A stretch of 64,000 bases of DNA from Stakelama saccharophila (GCF_032229225.1 NZ_CP135076.1:1159001-1223000); one strand, 5' to 3'. Shown: positions 1-10,341, numbered from the stretch's first letter. Made by a program: numbers and translations. The notes: generated from the letters alone by a model not told the origin.

Positions 1-299
1 CGGTGGCGATGCTGGACGTCACGCCGCATGTCGTGCGCTATGAATCGCTGGTCGGCGACCCCGAACCGGTCCTCCGCCGCCTTCTCGATCATCTCTGCGT
101 GGACTGGGTGGCGGATGTCCTGGATCACCGCCCGGCCGCGCACGGGCGCGGGATGATCGCCACGGCGAGCTATGCCCAGATCCAGGAGGCGCTTCATGGG
201 CGATCCGTGGGAAAATGGCGCCGATATGCGTTCGCTTTCGAGGCGGCGGAAGAAAAACTCGATCCCTGGGTTGGCGCGCTGGACTATTCAACAGAATAG
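1..299 (+). CDS. Sulfotransferase family protein, C-terminal fragment
   Basis: Partial gene entering from the left edge; about 98 C-terminal residues remain. The segment VRYESLVGDPEPVLRRLL followed by a TASYAQIQ...RSVGKWRRY stretch and an ending near PWVGALDY is the typical tail of PAPS-dependent sulfotransferases of the kind often carried on TPR proteins in sphingomonads: the S/R-rich SVGKWRRY part belongs to the 3'-phosphate-binding end of the fold. The N-terminal P-loop-like PAPS site lies outside the window, so activity cannot be judged. It reads toward a TonB-dependent receptor 335 bases downstream, a neighbourhood that suggests a shared envelope or uptake role, although the gap is too long for a tight operon. 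Family assignment is by recognition of the motif pattern only. Confidence 0.72.
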   Translation, partial: VAMLDVTPHVVRYESLVGDPEPVLRRLLDHLCVDWVADVLDHRPAAHGRGMIATASYAQIQEALHGRSVGKWRRYAFAFEAAEEKLDPWVGALDYSTE

Positions 300-634
300 A
301 CGATTCGGCGTAGCCGAAGCCGGCAGTGTATCCGTATCCGCACGCGCATTTGTCCCCCAAATCCATCGGAAAACGACGCCGAGGGGCACGAGCACTGAAA
401 TCTATCCCGAGGGCAGAAGCAGAATTACTCGTTGTGGCAATTTTGGCACAGTTCTAAATCTGAATGCCGACCGCGCTCAGTCGGAGCTTTACATCGCAAT
501 GCTGGCCCGTTCATCAAGGAGCAATGTCGCGTTTGCCCGTGCAGCATTCGGATGAAGGCGACCAAGGAAACATCCGGACGGATCACCACCCAGCCTTGGG
601 GGCCCGGAAGGATAAATGCGAGGGATAACTACCT
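300..634. other. Intergenic region upstream of TonB receptor
   Basis: No convincing gene is seen in these 335 bases; the open frames crossing it lack a family resemblance and start inside the preceding gene. It presumably carries the promoter and leader of the TonB receptor. An AGGG about ten bases before the GTG at 635 is the likely ribosome binding site. Base composition is visibly less GC-rich than in the genes around it. Confidence 0.5.
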
Positions 635-3600
635 GTGAAAACCTACCAGACGTTCGCACGCAAACGACTTCGTGCCACCACGGCGTTGCAGGCGGTGGCG
701 CTGATCGGCGCCGGCCTTCTGTCGGGAGTGAATCCGGCTCTTGCGCAGTCGACGCAAAGCGCCACCGATGATCCTGTCGAACAGGATCAGGAACAGGCGA
801 CGGTTGCCCCGCAGGCGACCCAAGACTCTCCGGAGCAGGGCGCCAATGAGATCATCGTCACGGGCTCGATTTTGCGTCGCACCGATACCGAAACCGCGTC
901 GCCCGTAACTGTGCTGTCCTCGGAATCTCTCGAACAGCGCGGGATCAATACGGTGTCGGATGCAGTTCAACGACTTTCAGCGAACGGCGCCGGCACCATC
1001 GCCCAGGGATGGAACACCGGCAGCAACTTCGCCACGGGTGCCAACGCGCCGTCGTTGCGCGGCCTGAGCGTGCAGTCGACGCTTACCGTGTTCGACGGCC
1101 TTCGTATGGCTCCCTATCCGCTCGCGGACGACGGGCAGCGCAATTTCGTTGACCTCAACACCATTCCTGAAGGGATCATCGACCGCATCGAAGTGTTGCG
1201 GGACGGTGCGTCTTCGACCTATGGTGCGGACGCCGTTGCCGGTGTCATCAACGTCATCACCAAAAAGCAGATTCAGGGTGTTCATCTCGACGCGTCGGGC
1301 GGCATTTCGCAGCGTGGCGACGGTGGCGAGTACCGGATTTCGGGTGAGGCCGGCTACGGCGACCTCGACGAGCAAGGCTTCAACGTCTACGTCGCCGGCG
1401 AATATCAGAAGACGCAGGCGCTCTATGCGCGCGACCGCGGTTATCCGTTCAACACCGACGACCTGAGCCGCATTTGTAACGATGCTGGCGCATGTATGCC
1501 GAATTATGTGACCAACGGCATCGGTGCCGACGGCACGTTCAACGGTCTCGGCTCGACGGTTGTGCCGGTTTTCCGGCGCTATAACGGCTCCGGCATTTCG
1601 GTAACCGATCCGCTGGGCGAGACGACGACGCTGGCACCGGGCGAGGCGGCTCTTTCGCCGTACGAACTCATTGGCAACTGTGGGCCGTTGACCTCTGTGA
1701 CGCTCAACGGGGATCAGCAGAGCAGCACCAGCCCGTTCACTGGCAATGCCGAAGACGGGTACGAGTTCAGCGGGGCAAATTACTCCGGGCCCGTTTATGG
1801 TGCGGACCAGTGCCAAACTGACTACCGCAATAAATACAGCCAGTTGCTGCCGGAGCAGGAGCGTCTCGGCTTTGCCGGTCGCGTCACCGCTAATCTCGAC
1901 GATCGGACGCAGGTCTATGCGTCGGCTAACTACTACCAGGTTCGCACGCAGACCCAATTGTCGCCGATGGCTTTCGCGAGCCAGACCACGCCTCCGGGTG
2001 CTGTGGCTTACAACCCGGTTTTCCTGCCGGCCTATGTTTGCGAAGGTGGTGCGTTCACTGATCGCGATAATCCCGTCGACAACGGCTGCACGGCGGAAAA
2101 TGGACGGCTCAACCCGAATAACCCCTATGCGGCGGACGGCGATCTTGCACGTCTGATCGGTCGCTATGACCGACCGCGCAGCATCTATTCCAAGTCGCGC
2201 GCGCTGCGCGGCGCTCTCGGGGTCGACGGCTCGTTCGGCGACGACTGGAACTACTCGGTCAAGGCGGTGGCATCGAACACCCAGCTGACGATCGAGCAGG
2301 GCAATTACCTGATCCCCGGCCGCCTGCAGGACGTCATCGCCGACGGTTCGTATAACTTTATCGATCAGTCGCAGAATTCGGAAGAAGTTCGCGACTATAT
2401 CGCGCCGCTGAACAGGACGCGGTCGGAATCGAACCTGTGGCAGGTCGATGCAACGCTCAGCAAGTCCTTGTTCGAGCTGCCCGGTGGTCCGCTCCAGGCG
2501 GCGGTGGGTGTTTCCTACCGTCACGAATCGATCGATAATCCGAGCGCCAATCCGGCCAACGAATCGTCGCCCTATGATCGCTATTACGGCGTCAACTCGG
2601 TGGGTGCGGAAGGAAGCCGCAACGTCCGTTCGGCTTATTTTGAAATCAACGCGCCGGTTATCGATTCGCTGGAAATCAACGGCTCGGGCCGCTTCGACAG
2701 CTATTCGTCGGGCCAGGAGAACTTTTCGCCGAAGATCGGTGCGAAGTTCCAGCCGATCCCCGAATTGGCGATCCGTGGCACTTTCTCCAAGGGCTTCCGG
2801 ATTCCGAGCTTCAACGAGGCGTATGGTCTGCCGACGACCGGGTATGTTACGCGGCAGGTGGACTGCGAGCAGTTCGTGGAGTTCTGCGCAGCACACTCGC
2901 CTACCGGTGATGCGGCGGACGCCAACCAATATGCGACGGGCAACTACTCGATTGGTTTGACGTCGACGGGCAATCCCGAGCTCGACCCAGAAAAGTCGAC
3001 GAGCTGGACGGCCGGTGCGGTGTTCTCGCCGAAGCCAAACCTCAGCTTCACCGTCGATTACTGGCATATCAAGATCAAGGGTCTGATCGGCGGCGTCGAC
3101 TACTCCGACATTCCCGATCTCTATTATGCCAATAATGGCAACGTCGACGTCGAAGGCATCACGGTTCGTCCGGGTCTGGAAGACCCGCAGTTCCCGAACG
3201 CGCTTCCGCTCATCGGCTTCATTGAATATTCCTATCAGAATGCCGATAGCCAGATCGCGTCGGGTGTCGATCTTGGCATGAACGCCAGTATCGACCTCGG
3301 GCCGAACATTCAGCTCATCAGCAACGCGACGGCCTCCTATCTCGAGAAGCTGGAGAAGGTGTTCGACGATGGAACCGTGCAAAGCTATGCAGGCACGCTG
3401 AGCCCATGTAACATCACGTCCTGCTCGGGCTCGCCGCGCTGGCGCGCCAACTGGCAGAACACCCTGCAGACGGAACACTTCTCGCTCTCTGCGACGGTGT
3501 ATTATACCGACGGATACGATCTGGCATCGATCGACTACGGTGGCGTAAAGGGCGATTGCGAAGCCAGCATTGGTGGATCGGTCGTCACCTATTCCGACGG

Positions 3601-3826
3601 CACGCCGGTGAAGTGCGAAGTCGGTGCGCAGTGGAACGTCGACATGTCGGGAAGCATCAAGGTCAACGATCGCTTCTCGCTGTACATGGACGTTCTCAAC
3701 GTGTTCGATATCGATCCGGTGTTCGATCCGAGCGGTGGCTACAGCATCAATCAGTACAACCCCGCTTGGGCCGGGCCGAACATCATGGGGCGGTTCTTCC
3801 GCGTCGGTGCGCGGGTTAATTTCTGA
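635..3826 (+). CDS. TonB-dependent outer-membrane receptor
   Basis: A 1063-residue outer-membrane transporter that takes up an unknown ligand using TonB energy. Residues 1-37 are a signal peptide ending in ALAQ; the TonB box NEIIVTG is at 71-77; a plug domain follows with the typical VEVLRDGASSTYGADAVAGVINV-like signature (in pieces near residues 184-207); the rest is a 22-strand barrel ending in the aromatic RVNF. The extracellular loops hold several paired cysteines (for example C-DAGA-C, C-EQFVEF-C, C-NITS-C), which suggests loop disulphides. Start chosen at GTG 635. A strong terminator lies 24 bases after the stop. No FecA-like STN domain is present. The neighbour upstream is a sulfotransferase. 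Substrate cannot be inferred; large sphingomonad receptors of this kind often serve peptides or glycans rather than siderophores. Confidence 0.93.
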   Translation: MKTYQTFARKRLRATTALQAVALIGAGLLSGVNPALAQSTQSATDDPVEQDQEQATVAPQATQDSPEQGANEIIVTGSILRRTDTETASPVTVLSSESLEQRGINTVSDAVQRLSANGAGTIAQGWNTGSNFATGANAPSLRGLSVQSTLTVFDGLRMAPYPLADDGQRNFVDLNTIPEGIIDRIEVLRDGASSTYGADAVAGVINVITKKQIQGVHLDASGGISQRGDGGEYRISGEAGYGDLDEQGFNVYVAGEYQKTQALYARDRGYPFNTDDLSRICNDAGACMPNYVTNGIGADGTFNGLGSTVVPVFRRYNGSGISVTDPLGETTTLAPGEAALSPYELIGNCGPLTSVTLNGDQQSSTSPFTGNAEDGYEFSGANYSGPVYGADQCQTDYRNKYSQLLPEQERLGFAGRVTANLDDRTQVYASANYYQVRTQTQLSPMAFASQTTPPGAVAYNPVFLPAYVCEGGAFTDRDNPVDNGCTAENGRLNPNNPYAADGDLARLIGRYDRPRSIYSKSRALRGALGVDGSFGDDWNYSVKAVASNTQLTIEQGNYLIPGRLQDVIADGSYNFIDQSQNSEEVRDYIAPLNRTRSESNLWQVDATLSKSLFELPGGPLQAAVGVSYRHESIDNPSANPANESSPYDRYYGVNSVGAEGSRNVRSAYFEINAPVIDSLEINGSGRFDSYSSGQENFSPKIGAKFQPIPELAIRGTFSKGFRIPSFNEAYGLPTTGYVTRQVDCEQFVEFCAAHSPTGDAADANQYATGNYSIGLTSTGNPELDPEKSTSWTAGAVFSPKPNLSFTVDYWHIKIKGLIGGVDYSDIPDLYYANNGNVDVEGITVRPGLEDPQFPNALPLIGFIEYSYQNADSQIASGVDLGMNASIDLGPNIQLISNATASYLEKLEKVFDDGTVQSYAGTLSPCNITSCSGSPRWRANWQNTLQTEHFSLSATVYYTDGYDLASIDYGGVKGDCEASIGGSVVTYSDGTPVKCEVGAQWNVDMSGSIKVNDRFSLYMDVLNVFDIDPVFDPSGGYSINQYNPAWAGPNIMGRFFRVGARVNF

Positions 3827-3849
3827 TCCGGTTGCGAAAGCTGAAAAAG

Positions 3850-3884
3850 GAGGCGGCCTTCCCCGGAAGGTCGCCTCTTTTTTT
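3850..3884 (+). terminator. Rho-independent terminator of TonB receptor
   Basis: A 13-pair stem (GAGGCGGCCTTCC with GGAAGGTCGCCTC, one G-U pair, two-base loop) is followed directly by seven T residues. It sits just after the receptor stop codon in the same direction. Confidence 0.93.
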
Positions 3885-4096
3885 GTTACCAGTTTATCCA
3901 AATGGCGCGGTCCAGGCTGAGTCGACCAATCGCTTCCCACTGCCTCGACGTGCGAAGGGCTACGCGACCGAGCAGGCCGGAACATCAAGAATAGTCGCGA
4001 CCGATTGCTCCTATCGGAACACGCCTGAACCATTTGCGTCATGAAGGGCTTGGTCGGCGCGTGGCGCCTTTTCGCCGCATGCGCAAACCGATGTTC

Positions 4097-6676
4097 TCAA
4101 TCCACGCCGAGTTCCAGCCGTCCATCCCCCTCATCCACTTTCACCGTCGCGCCGTCCTTGACCTGGCCCGACAGGATCATGTCGGCGAGCGGGTCCTGTA
4201 GGTATTTCTGCACCGCGCGCTTCAGCGGACGGGCGCCATAGACGGGGTCGTAGCCGACACGGCCGAGCCAGCTCCTTGCGGCGTCGGTCAGGTCGATGAC
4301 GATCTTGCGGTCGGCGAGCAGGCGCTGGACCCGGCCGACCTGGATGTCGACGATCGGCGCCATATGCTCCGCGCCCAGCCGGTGGAACAGGATGATCTCG
4401 TCCAGCCGGTTGAGGAATTCGGGGCGGAAATGGCCGCGCACCACCTCCATCACCTGCGGCTCGACATCCTCGACCTTCTGTTCGTCGGTCAGGTTGGTGA
4501 GGAAGTTCGACCCCAGGTTCGACGTCATGATGATGATCGTGTTCGAAAAATCGACCATATGCCCCTGACCGTCGGTCAGCCGCCCGTCATCGAGCACCTG
4601 CAGGAGCACGTTGAACACGTCGCCGTGCGCCTTTTCGACCTCGTCGAACAGCACGACCTGATAGGGGCGCCTGCGCACCGCCTCGGTCAGCACGCCGCCT
4701 TCCTCATAGCCGACATAGCCGGGAGGCGCGCCGATCAGACGCGCGACCGCGTGCTTTTCCATGAATTCGCTCATGTCGATGCGCACCATCGCGTTCGCAT
4801 CGTCGAACAGGAATTCGGCGAGCGCCTTGGTCAGCTCGGTCTTGCCGACGCCGGTGGGGCCGAGGAACAGGAAGCTGCCGAGCGGCCGGTTCGGGTCCTG
4901 CAGGCCGGCGCGTGACCGCCGCACTGCGGTCGAAACCGCCTTCACCGCGTCGTCCTGGCCGATGACGCGCTGGCGCAGCGCGTCTTCCATGTGCAGGAGC
5001 TTTTCGCGCTCGCCCTCCATCATCCTGTCGACGGGCACGCCGGTCCAGCGGCTGACGACCGCGGCGATGTCGTCGGCGACGACCTCTTCGCGCAGCATCG
5101 CGCCTTCGGTCGCGCCCTGCGCCTCCGCCATCTGCTTTTCGAGCTGCGGGATGGTGCCGTAGGAAAGCTCGCCCGCGCGCGCGAGGTCGCCCGAACGCTG
5201 TGCCTGTTCGAGTTCGAGCCGGGCGGCGTCGAGCTGCTCCTTCAGCTTCGCTTCCGACTGGATCTTGACCTTCTCCGCCTGCCAGCGCTCGGTCAGTTGC
5301 GCCGACTCGCTCTCCAGTTCGAAAAGTTCGTCCTCCAGCTTTCCGAGCCGGTCGCGCGAAGCCTCGTCGGTTTCCTTGCGCAGCGCTTCGCGCTCGATCT
5401 TGAGCTGGATGATGCGGCGGTCGAGCGCCTCGATCTCCTCGGGCTTCGATTCCACCTCCATGCGGATGCGGCTCGCCGCCTCGTCCATCAGATCAATCGC
5501 CTTGTCCGGCAGGAAGCGGTCGGAGATATAGCGGTTCGACAGCGTCGCCGCCGCCACGATCGCGGCGTCGGTGATGCGCACGCCGTGGTGCAGCTCGTAT
5601 TTCTCCTTCAGCCCGCGCAGGATCGAGATGGTGTCCTCGACCGTCGGCTCGTCGACGAAAACGGGCTGGAATCGCCGCTGGAGTGCCGCGTCCTTTTCGA
5701 CATATCTGCGATATTCGTCGAGCGTCGTCGCGCCGATGCAGTGCAGCTCGCCGCGGGCGAGCGCGGGTTTCAGGAGGTTGCCGGCATCCATCGCGCCTTC
5801 GGATTTTCCCGCGCCGATCAGCGTGTGCATCTCGTCGATGAACAGGATGATCTGTCCCTCGCCGGCCTTCACCTCGTCGAGCACGCCCTTGAGGCGCTCC
5901 TCGAACTCGCCGCGATATTTGGCGCCGGCGATCAGCGAGCCCATGTCGAGCGCCATCAACTGCCGGTCCTTGAGATTGTCGGGCACGTCGCCATTGGCGA
6001 TGCGCAGCGCGAGCCCCTCGGCGATCGCGGTCTTGCCGACGCCGGGATCGCCGATCAGCACGGGATTGTTCTTGGTGCGCCGGGCGAGAATCTGGACGGT
6101 GCGGCGGATCTCCTCGTCGCGGCCGATGACGGGGTCGAGCTTGCCGTCCTGCGCCGCCTGGGTGAGGTCGCGGGCGAACTTCTTGAGCGCGTCGTAGCGG
6201 TCCTCGGCCGAGGCGGTATCGGCGGTGCGGCCGCCGCGCAGATCGTTGATCGCGGCGTTGAGCGCTTCCGGCTTCACGCCCGCATCGGCGAGCGCCTCGC
6301 CGGCGGCGCTATTCTTCGCAAGCACCAGCGCGAGCAGCAGCCGTTCGACGGTGACATAGCTGTCGCCCGCCTTGGTCGCCACCTGCTCGGCCTGGTCGAG
6401 CACGCGCACCGCGTCGTTGTTGAGGCCGGGCGTCGCCTGCGCGCCCGACCCGGAAACCGCCGGCACCCTGGCGAGTGCAGCGTCGACCTGGCTCGTCGCG
6501 CGCCCGGCGTCGCCGCCGGCCTTCTGGATCAGCCCCGCGGCCATGCCTTCATCGTCTTCGAGCAGCGCCTTCAGAAGATGTTCCGGAGCGATCTGCTGAT
6601 GGCTCATGCGAATCGCGACGGTCTGCGCCGACTGGAGGAATCCCTTTGCGCGGTCGGTGAATTTTTCGAGGTTCAT
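4097..6676 (-). CDS. clpB: ATP-dependent disaggregase ClpB
   Basis: Cytoplasmic Hsp100 chaperone that rescues aggregated proteins with DnaK. 859 residues, close to the E. coli length of 857. Order: Clp N domain (1-145), first AAA+ module with Walker A GDPGVGKT at 209-216, the coiled-coil middle domain rich in E/K/R/Q (about 400-525), and the second AAA+ module with GPTGVGKT near 605. A DEVEKAH Walker B follows the second P-loop. The start is set at [13 protein letters not shown], 27 bases inside the longest frame, because this is the family N-terminus. It is divergent from the M16 peptidase, and a perfect inverted repeat lies in the shared upstream region. Heat-shock control is expected from the family. 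Confidence 0.98.
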   Translation of the reverse strand: MNLEKFTDRAKGFLQSAQTVAIRMSHQQIAPEHLLKALLEDDEGMAAGLIQKAGGDAGRATSQVDAALARVPAVSGSGAQATPGLNNDAVRVLDQAEQVATKAGDSYVTVERLLLALVLAKNSAAGEALADAGVKPEALNAAINDLRGGRTADTASAEDRYDALKKFARDLTQAAQDGKLDPVIGRDEEIRRTVQILARRTKNNPVLIGDPGVGKTAIAEGLALRIANGDVPDNLKDRQLMALDMGSLIAGAKYRGEFEERLKGVLDEVKAGEGQIILFIDEMHTLIGAGKSEGAMDAGNLLKPALARGELHCIGATTLDEYRRYVEKDAALQRRFQPVFVDEPTVEDTISILRGLKEKYELHHGVRITDAAIVAAATLSNRYISDRFLPDKAIDLMDEAASRIRMEVESKPEEIEALDRRIIQLKIEREALRKETDEASRDRLGKLEDELFELESESAQLTERWQAEKVKIQSEAKLKEQLDAARLELEQAQRSGDLARAGELSYGTIPQLEKQMAEAQGATEGAMLREEVVADDIAAVVSRWTGVPVDRMMEGEREKLLHMEDALRQRVIGQDDAVKAVSTAVRRSRAGLQDPNRPLGSFLFLGPTGVGKTELTKALAEFLFDDANAMVRIDMSEFMEKHAVARLIGAPPGYVGYEEGGVLTEAVRRRPYQVVLFDEVEKAHGDVFNVLLQVLDDGRLTDGQGHMVDFSNTIIIMTSNLGSNFLTNLTDEQKVEDVEPQVMEVVRGHFRPEFLNRLDEIILFHRLGAEHMAPIVDIQVGRVQRLLADRKIVIDLTDAARSWLGRVGYDPVYGARPLKRAVQKYLQDPLADMILSGQVKDGATVKVDEGDGRLELGVD

Positions 6677-6709
6677 ATGAATGTCCCTGCTCGTTTCGCC
6701 CAAAAGGTA

Positions 6710-6729
6710 GTGTTGCAGATATACAACAC
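6710..6729. promoter_or_regulatory. Inverted repeat upstream of clpB
   Basis: GTGTTG and CAACAC, separated by eight bases, form a perfect six-base inverted repeat 34 bases upstream of the clpB start and about 100 bases upstream of the divergent M16 peptidase gene. On the minus strand a CTTG that could serve as a heat-shock sigma factor -35 element overlaps its outer edge. The position fits an operator or promoter element for clpB, but no regulator can be named. Confidence 0.35.
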
Positions 6730-6831
6730 AAGGGGCGCGCGTGCGAATCTTTGCATCATTGTCAATGCGGTCTCATCCGGTATGGTCCCTGCAGTCCGTT
6801 CCGGCTCGTTCCAATATCTGGGGGAATTTTC

Positions 6832-9801
6832 ATGTTTCGCAATTGTCTAGCGCTCGCGATCGCCGGGCTGAGCCTCGGCGTCTCGCCGGTCGCCATGGCC
6901 ACGGCGCAGGGCGCGCAGCAGGGTGCGGATGCCGCGCTGCCGCAGCCGGCGGCGCCGGTGCAGCAGTTGGTCGACGACGTGGACATCCCGTACCAGACGT
7001 TCACGCTCGACAACGGGTTGCAGGTGATCGTCAGCCCCGACGACAAGGCGCCGGTGGTGGCGGTGTCGGTCTGGTATCATGTGGGCTCGAAGGACGAGCC
7101 GAAGGGCAAGACCGGCTTTGCCCACCTGTTCGAGCATCTGATGTTCGGCGGCTCCGAAAACAGCAATCAGAGCTGGTTCAAGCCGATGCAGGACATCGGC
7201 GCGACGGACATGAACGGCACGACCTATTTCGACCGTACCAATTATTTCGAGACGGTCCCGCGCGGTGCGCTCGATACCGCGCTGTTCCTCGAAAGCGACC
7301 GGATGGGGCACCTGCTGCCCGCGGTGACGCAGGAAAAGCTCGATATCCAGCGCGGCGTCGTCCAGAACGAGAAGCGGCAGGGGGACAACCAGCCCGGCGG
7401 CCTGATCGATTACGAGATCTATGGCACGCTCTTTCCTGAGGGGCACCCCTATCACCACACCACGATCGGTTCGATGGCGGACCTGGACGCCGCCAGCCTG
7501 GAAACGGTGAAGGACTGGTTCCGCAATCATTACGGCCCGAACAACGCGGTTCTGGTGCTGGCCGGCGATATCGACGTGCCGACCGCGAAGACGCTGGTGC
7601 GGAAATATTTCGGCGACATTCCCCGCGGCCCGCAATCGCACCCGGCAGAGGCAAGCGTGCCGACGCTCGACGCGCCCGTTCACCGTGATTTCAAGGACCA
7701 GGTTGCCAACACCACCGTCTCACGGGTCTGGGCGATTCCCGGTATGACGTCGGAGGACGCGCCGGCACTGGATCTGGCGGCGAGCGTGCTGGGCGGGCTG
7801 GCGAGTTCGCGGCTCGACAATCAACTCGTGCGGGACGAGAAGATCGCCGTCAGCGTGTCGGCGGGCGCGCAACAGTTCGAGCGCGTCGGCCTGTTCCAGG
7901 TCAACGCCGTGGTGAAACCGGGCGTGGATCCGCAAAAGGTCGGGCAGCGCGTCGACCGGATCATCGCCGACTTCCTGAAGGAAGGGCCGACCCAGGCCGA
8001 ACTGACGCGGGCCAAGACGCAGACGGTCGCCGGCACCATTCGCGGGCTGGAGTCCGTCGGCGGCTTCGGCGGCAAGGCGGTGACGCTGGCGCAGGGCGCG
8101 ATCTATGCGGGCGATCCCGGTTACTATAAAAAGCAACTCCGCCAGAAGGTTGCGCTGACGCCGGAGCAGGTGCGGCAAACGGCGCGGAAATGGCTGTCAC
8201 GGCCCGTCTTCTCCTACACGCTGTCGCCGGGCGAGCGGGGCGAATATCAAGAGGCCGCGAGCGCCGTCGGCAAGCCCGCGCAGATCGGCGCGCCCAGTTA
8301 CTATCGCGCGCCGCTGTCGAGCGAGCATCCGCTGGCGCGCAAGCCCGCGCATTTCGCCACACCGGCGGAGCGTGCGGCATCGTTGCGTGCGAGCGTCGCC
8401 CCTGCGCCCGCGCCGCAGGGCGTCGACCGGTCGCACCTGCCGGAGGTCGGCACCATCGCCGACCTGGACTTCCCGACGATCGAGCGGGCGAAGCTGTCCA
8501 ACGGCATTCCCGTCGTCTTCGCCCATCGCGGGGGCGTTCCGATCGTGCGCGTGGCGATGGATTTCGATGCCGGCGCGGCGGCGGACCCGGCCGGCAAGTC
8601 GGGGTTGCAGGCCTTCATGGTGACGCTGATGGACGAAGGCACCGATAGGTATGATTCCGCCCAGATCGCCAAGGCAAAGGAAAATCTGGGCGCGACCATC
8701 AGTGTCGGATCCAACATGGATCGCAGCGGCGTCTATATGACGGCGCTGACGCCGAACCTTGCGCCGTCGCTTGACCTGATGGCCGATATCGTGCGCAATC
8801 CCGCCTTCCGGCCGTCCGATGTCGAGCGGGTGCGGGACCAGCAGCTTGCGCGGATCGCGTCGGAGGCGAAGCAGCCGGTGGGTATCGCGCTCCGCACGCT
8901 GCCGCCGATCCTGTACGGCGACGGTCATCCCTATGGCGTGCCGTTCAGCGGCACCGGCGACCCCGCGGTCGTGTCGAAGCTGACGCCGCAGGAGATCGCG
9001 CAGTTCCACAATGCCTGGATCCGGCCGGAAAAGGCGCGGATCTATGTGGTCGGCGATACGACGCTCGATCAGGTGATGCCGCTGCTGGAATCGAGCTTCG
9101 GCGACTGGAAAGGTACGGGTGCGGTCCCGAAAAAGGATTTCGCCGCCGGAACCCCTGCGGCGCAGAACCGCGTTCTGCTGATCGACCGGCCCAATTCGCC
9201 GCAGTCGCTGATCTTCGGCGGCGAGTTGCTGCCGGTGCAGGGGACCGACGACATCCTGCCGCTGGAACAGGCCAACGACATTCTCGGGTCCAGCTTCCTG
9301 TCGCGGCTGAACAGCGACCTGCGTGAGGAAAAGCATTGGGCATATGGCGTGTCGGGGTTCATCAACCGGGTGGAAAAGCAGGTGCCCTATCTGATCTATG
9401 CGCCGGTGCAGGCGAACCAGACCGGTCCGTCGATCGCCGCCATGACACAGGACATCAACCAGTTCCTGACCGAAAAGGGCGTTACCCAGGCCGAGTTGCA
9501 GCGCACCATCAACGGGTCGATCCGCGAATTGCCGGGCCAGTTCGAAACCGCCGCCGATGTGCTGAACGGGCTGGAGGCCAATGCGCGATTCGACCGGCCC
9601 GACGATTATTACGAGACGCTGGCCAGCCGCTTGCGCGCGCTGAGCGCCGATGAACTCGATGCGGCGGCGCGCAAGGTGATCGATACGTCCAAGCTGACCT
9701 GGGTGGTGATCGGCGATGCCGCGTCGGTGAAGCCGCAACTGGAGAAGCTCGGCTTGCCCGTGGAGGTCCAGGGCAGCGCGGGCGCCGGCACGCCCGAGTG
9801 A
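6832..9801 (+). CDS. Exported M16-family zinc metallopeptidase
   Basis: A 989-residue periplasmic peptidase of the pitrilysin/insulinase family, made of two homologous halves. Start at ATG 6832, preceded by GGGGAA, gives a signal peptide (1-25, ending SPVAMATAQ). The first half carries the inverted zinc motif H-L-F-E-H at residues 98-102, with the downstream glutamate in VVQNEKRQ. The second half (from about residue 560) has DAGAAADPAGKSGLQAF where a second zinc site would be and has lost it, so it is the usual inactive half that completes the peptide chamber. The family degrades small peptides and transit sequences; in sphingomonads such genes are common and often sit near TonB receptors. 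Not in an obvious operon. Confidence 0.95.
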   Translation: MFRNCLALAIAGLSLGVSPVAMATAQGAQQGADAALPQPAAPVQQLVDDVDIPYQTFTLDNGLQVIVSPDDKAPVVAVSVWYHVGSKDEPKGKTGFAHLFEHLMFGGSENSNQSWFKPMQDIGATDMNGTTYFDRTNYFETVPRGALDTALFLESDRMGHLLPAVTQEKLDIQRGVVQNEKRQGDNQPGGLIDYEIYGTLFPEGHPYHHTTIGSMADLDAASLETVKDWFRNHYGPNNAVLVLAGDIDVPTAKTLVRKYFGDIPRGPQSHPAEASVPTLDAPVHRDFKDQVANTTVSRVWAIPGMTSEDAPALDLAASVLGGLASSRLDNQLVRDEKIAVSVSAGAQQFERVGLFQVNAVVKPGVDPQKVGQRVDRIIADFLKEGPTQAELTRAKTQTVAGTIRGLESVGGFGGKAVTLAQGAIYAGDPGYYKKQLRQKVALTPEQVRQTARKWLSRPVFSYTLSPGERGEYQEAASAVGKPAQIGAPSYYRAPLSSEHPLARKPAHFATPAERAASLRASVAPAPAPQGVDRSHLPEVGTIADLDFPTIERAKLSNGIPVVFAHRGGVPIVRVAMDFDAGAAADPAGKSGLQAFMVTLMDEGTDRYDSAQIAKAKENLGATISVGSNMDRSGVYMTALTPNLAPSLDLMADIVRNPAFRPSDVERVRDQQLARIASEAKQPVGIALRTLPPILYGDGHPYGVPFSGTGDPAVVSKLTPQEIAQFHNAWIRPEKARIYVVGDTTLDQVMPLLESSFGDWKGTGAVPKKDFAAGTPAAQNRVLLIDRPNSPQSLIFGGELLPVQGTDDILPLEQANDILGSSFLSRLNSDLREEKHWAYGVSGFINRVEKQVPYLIYAPVQANQTGPSIAAMTQDINQFLTEKGVTQAELQRTINGSIRELPGQFETAADVLNGLEANARFDRPDDYYETLASRLRALSADELDAAARKVIDTSKLTWVVIGDAASVKPQLEKLGLPVEVQGSAGAGTPE

Positions 9802-9982
9802 TGCCGCACCGGCGGGTGCGGGAAATTTCCGTGCCCGCCCGGACGCTGCGGCACGGCCGGCGCCGGTGGATGCCGCGTGCGGGGTCGATCGCTGACGCTT
9901 GACAGGGGACCGGCGCCGGGGCGAGGTGCAGGCGGTCCGGGCGCGTGGCGGCCGGATGCGAGGAACGATTGGAGAGACGATC

Positions 9983-10285
9983 ATGGCGGAAGTGGACGGC
10001 ACCTGGGACACGGTTACGAAATCGCCCATGGGCGATCAGAAGGCGACGCTCACCGTGGTGCGTTCGGGTGACACCTTCACCGGCAGCTATTCCGGCGCGA
10101 TGGGATCGACCGACATCTCCGAAGGCAGGGTCGACGGCAACAGGCTGACCTGGAAGGTGTCGATCACCGTCCCCATGCCCATGACGCTCGACTGCGAAGC
10201 GACGGTCGAGGGCGACGCCATGAGCGGCACGGTGACGGCCGGTGCCTTCGGCAGTTTCCCGCTGACCGGTACGCGGCAGGCTTGA
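9983..10285 (+). CDS. Small conserved beta-rich protein
   Basis: A 100-residue cytoplasmic protein with no signal peptide. The start at ATG 9983 is supported by GGAGAGACGA just upstream; the longer frame adds an arginine-rich stretch that looks non-coding. The sequence alternates short strands with turns (GTWDTVTKSPMGDQ, GDTFTGSYSG, GNRLTWKVSI, MSGTVTAGAFG), the pattern of a small beta-barrel of the calycin or lipocalin-like type seen in many proteobacterial hypothetical proteins; an aminopeptidase-linked or sterol-linked role cannot be shown. It lies 181 bases after the M16 peptidase and is followed by a good terminator, so it could be read through from the peptidase gene. Function unknown. 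Confidence 0.75.
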   Translation: MAEVDGTWDTVTKSPMGDQKATLTVVRSGDTFTGSYSGAMGSTDISEGRVDGNRLTWKVSITVPMPMTLDCEATVEGDAMSGTVTAGAFGSFPLTGTRQA

Positions 10286-10310
10286 TCCGGCACGGCAAAG
10301 GATGATGGAG

Positions 10311-10341
10311 GGCTCGCTCCGCAACGGGGCGGGCCTTTTCT
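10311..10341 (+). terminator. Rho-independent terminator
   Basis: An eleven-pair stem (GGCTCGCTCCG with CGGGGCGGGCC, two G-U pairs, CAA loop) followed by TTTTCTT. It closes the transcript of the small beta-rich protein. Confidence 0.85.

Noticed and set aside
977..4042. A 1021-codon open frame antisense to the first TonB receptor
   Set aside because: It has no family motifs, is arginine/valine/isoleucine-rich in the way GC-rich antisense frames are, and the sense strand has a clear receptor.
4991..6850. A 619-codon frame antisense to clpB; similar frames lie antisense to nrdA (30355-32298) and the S9 peptidase (45185-47485)
   Set aside because: Antisense shadows of highly biased GC-rich genes, with no recognisable domains or ribosome binding sites.
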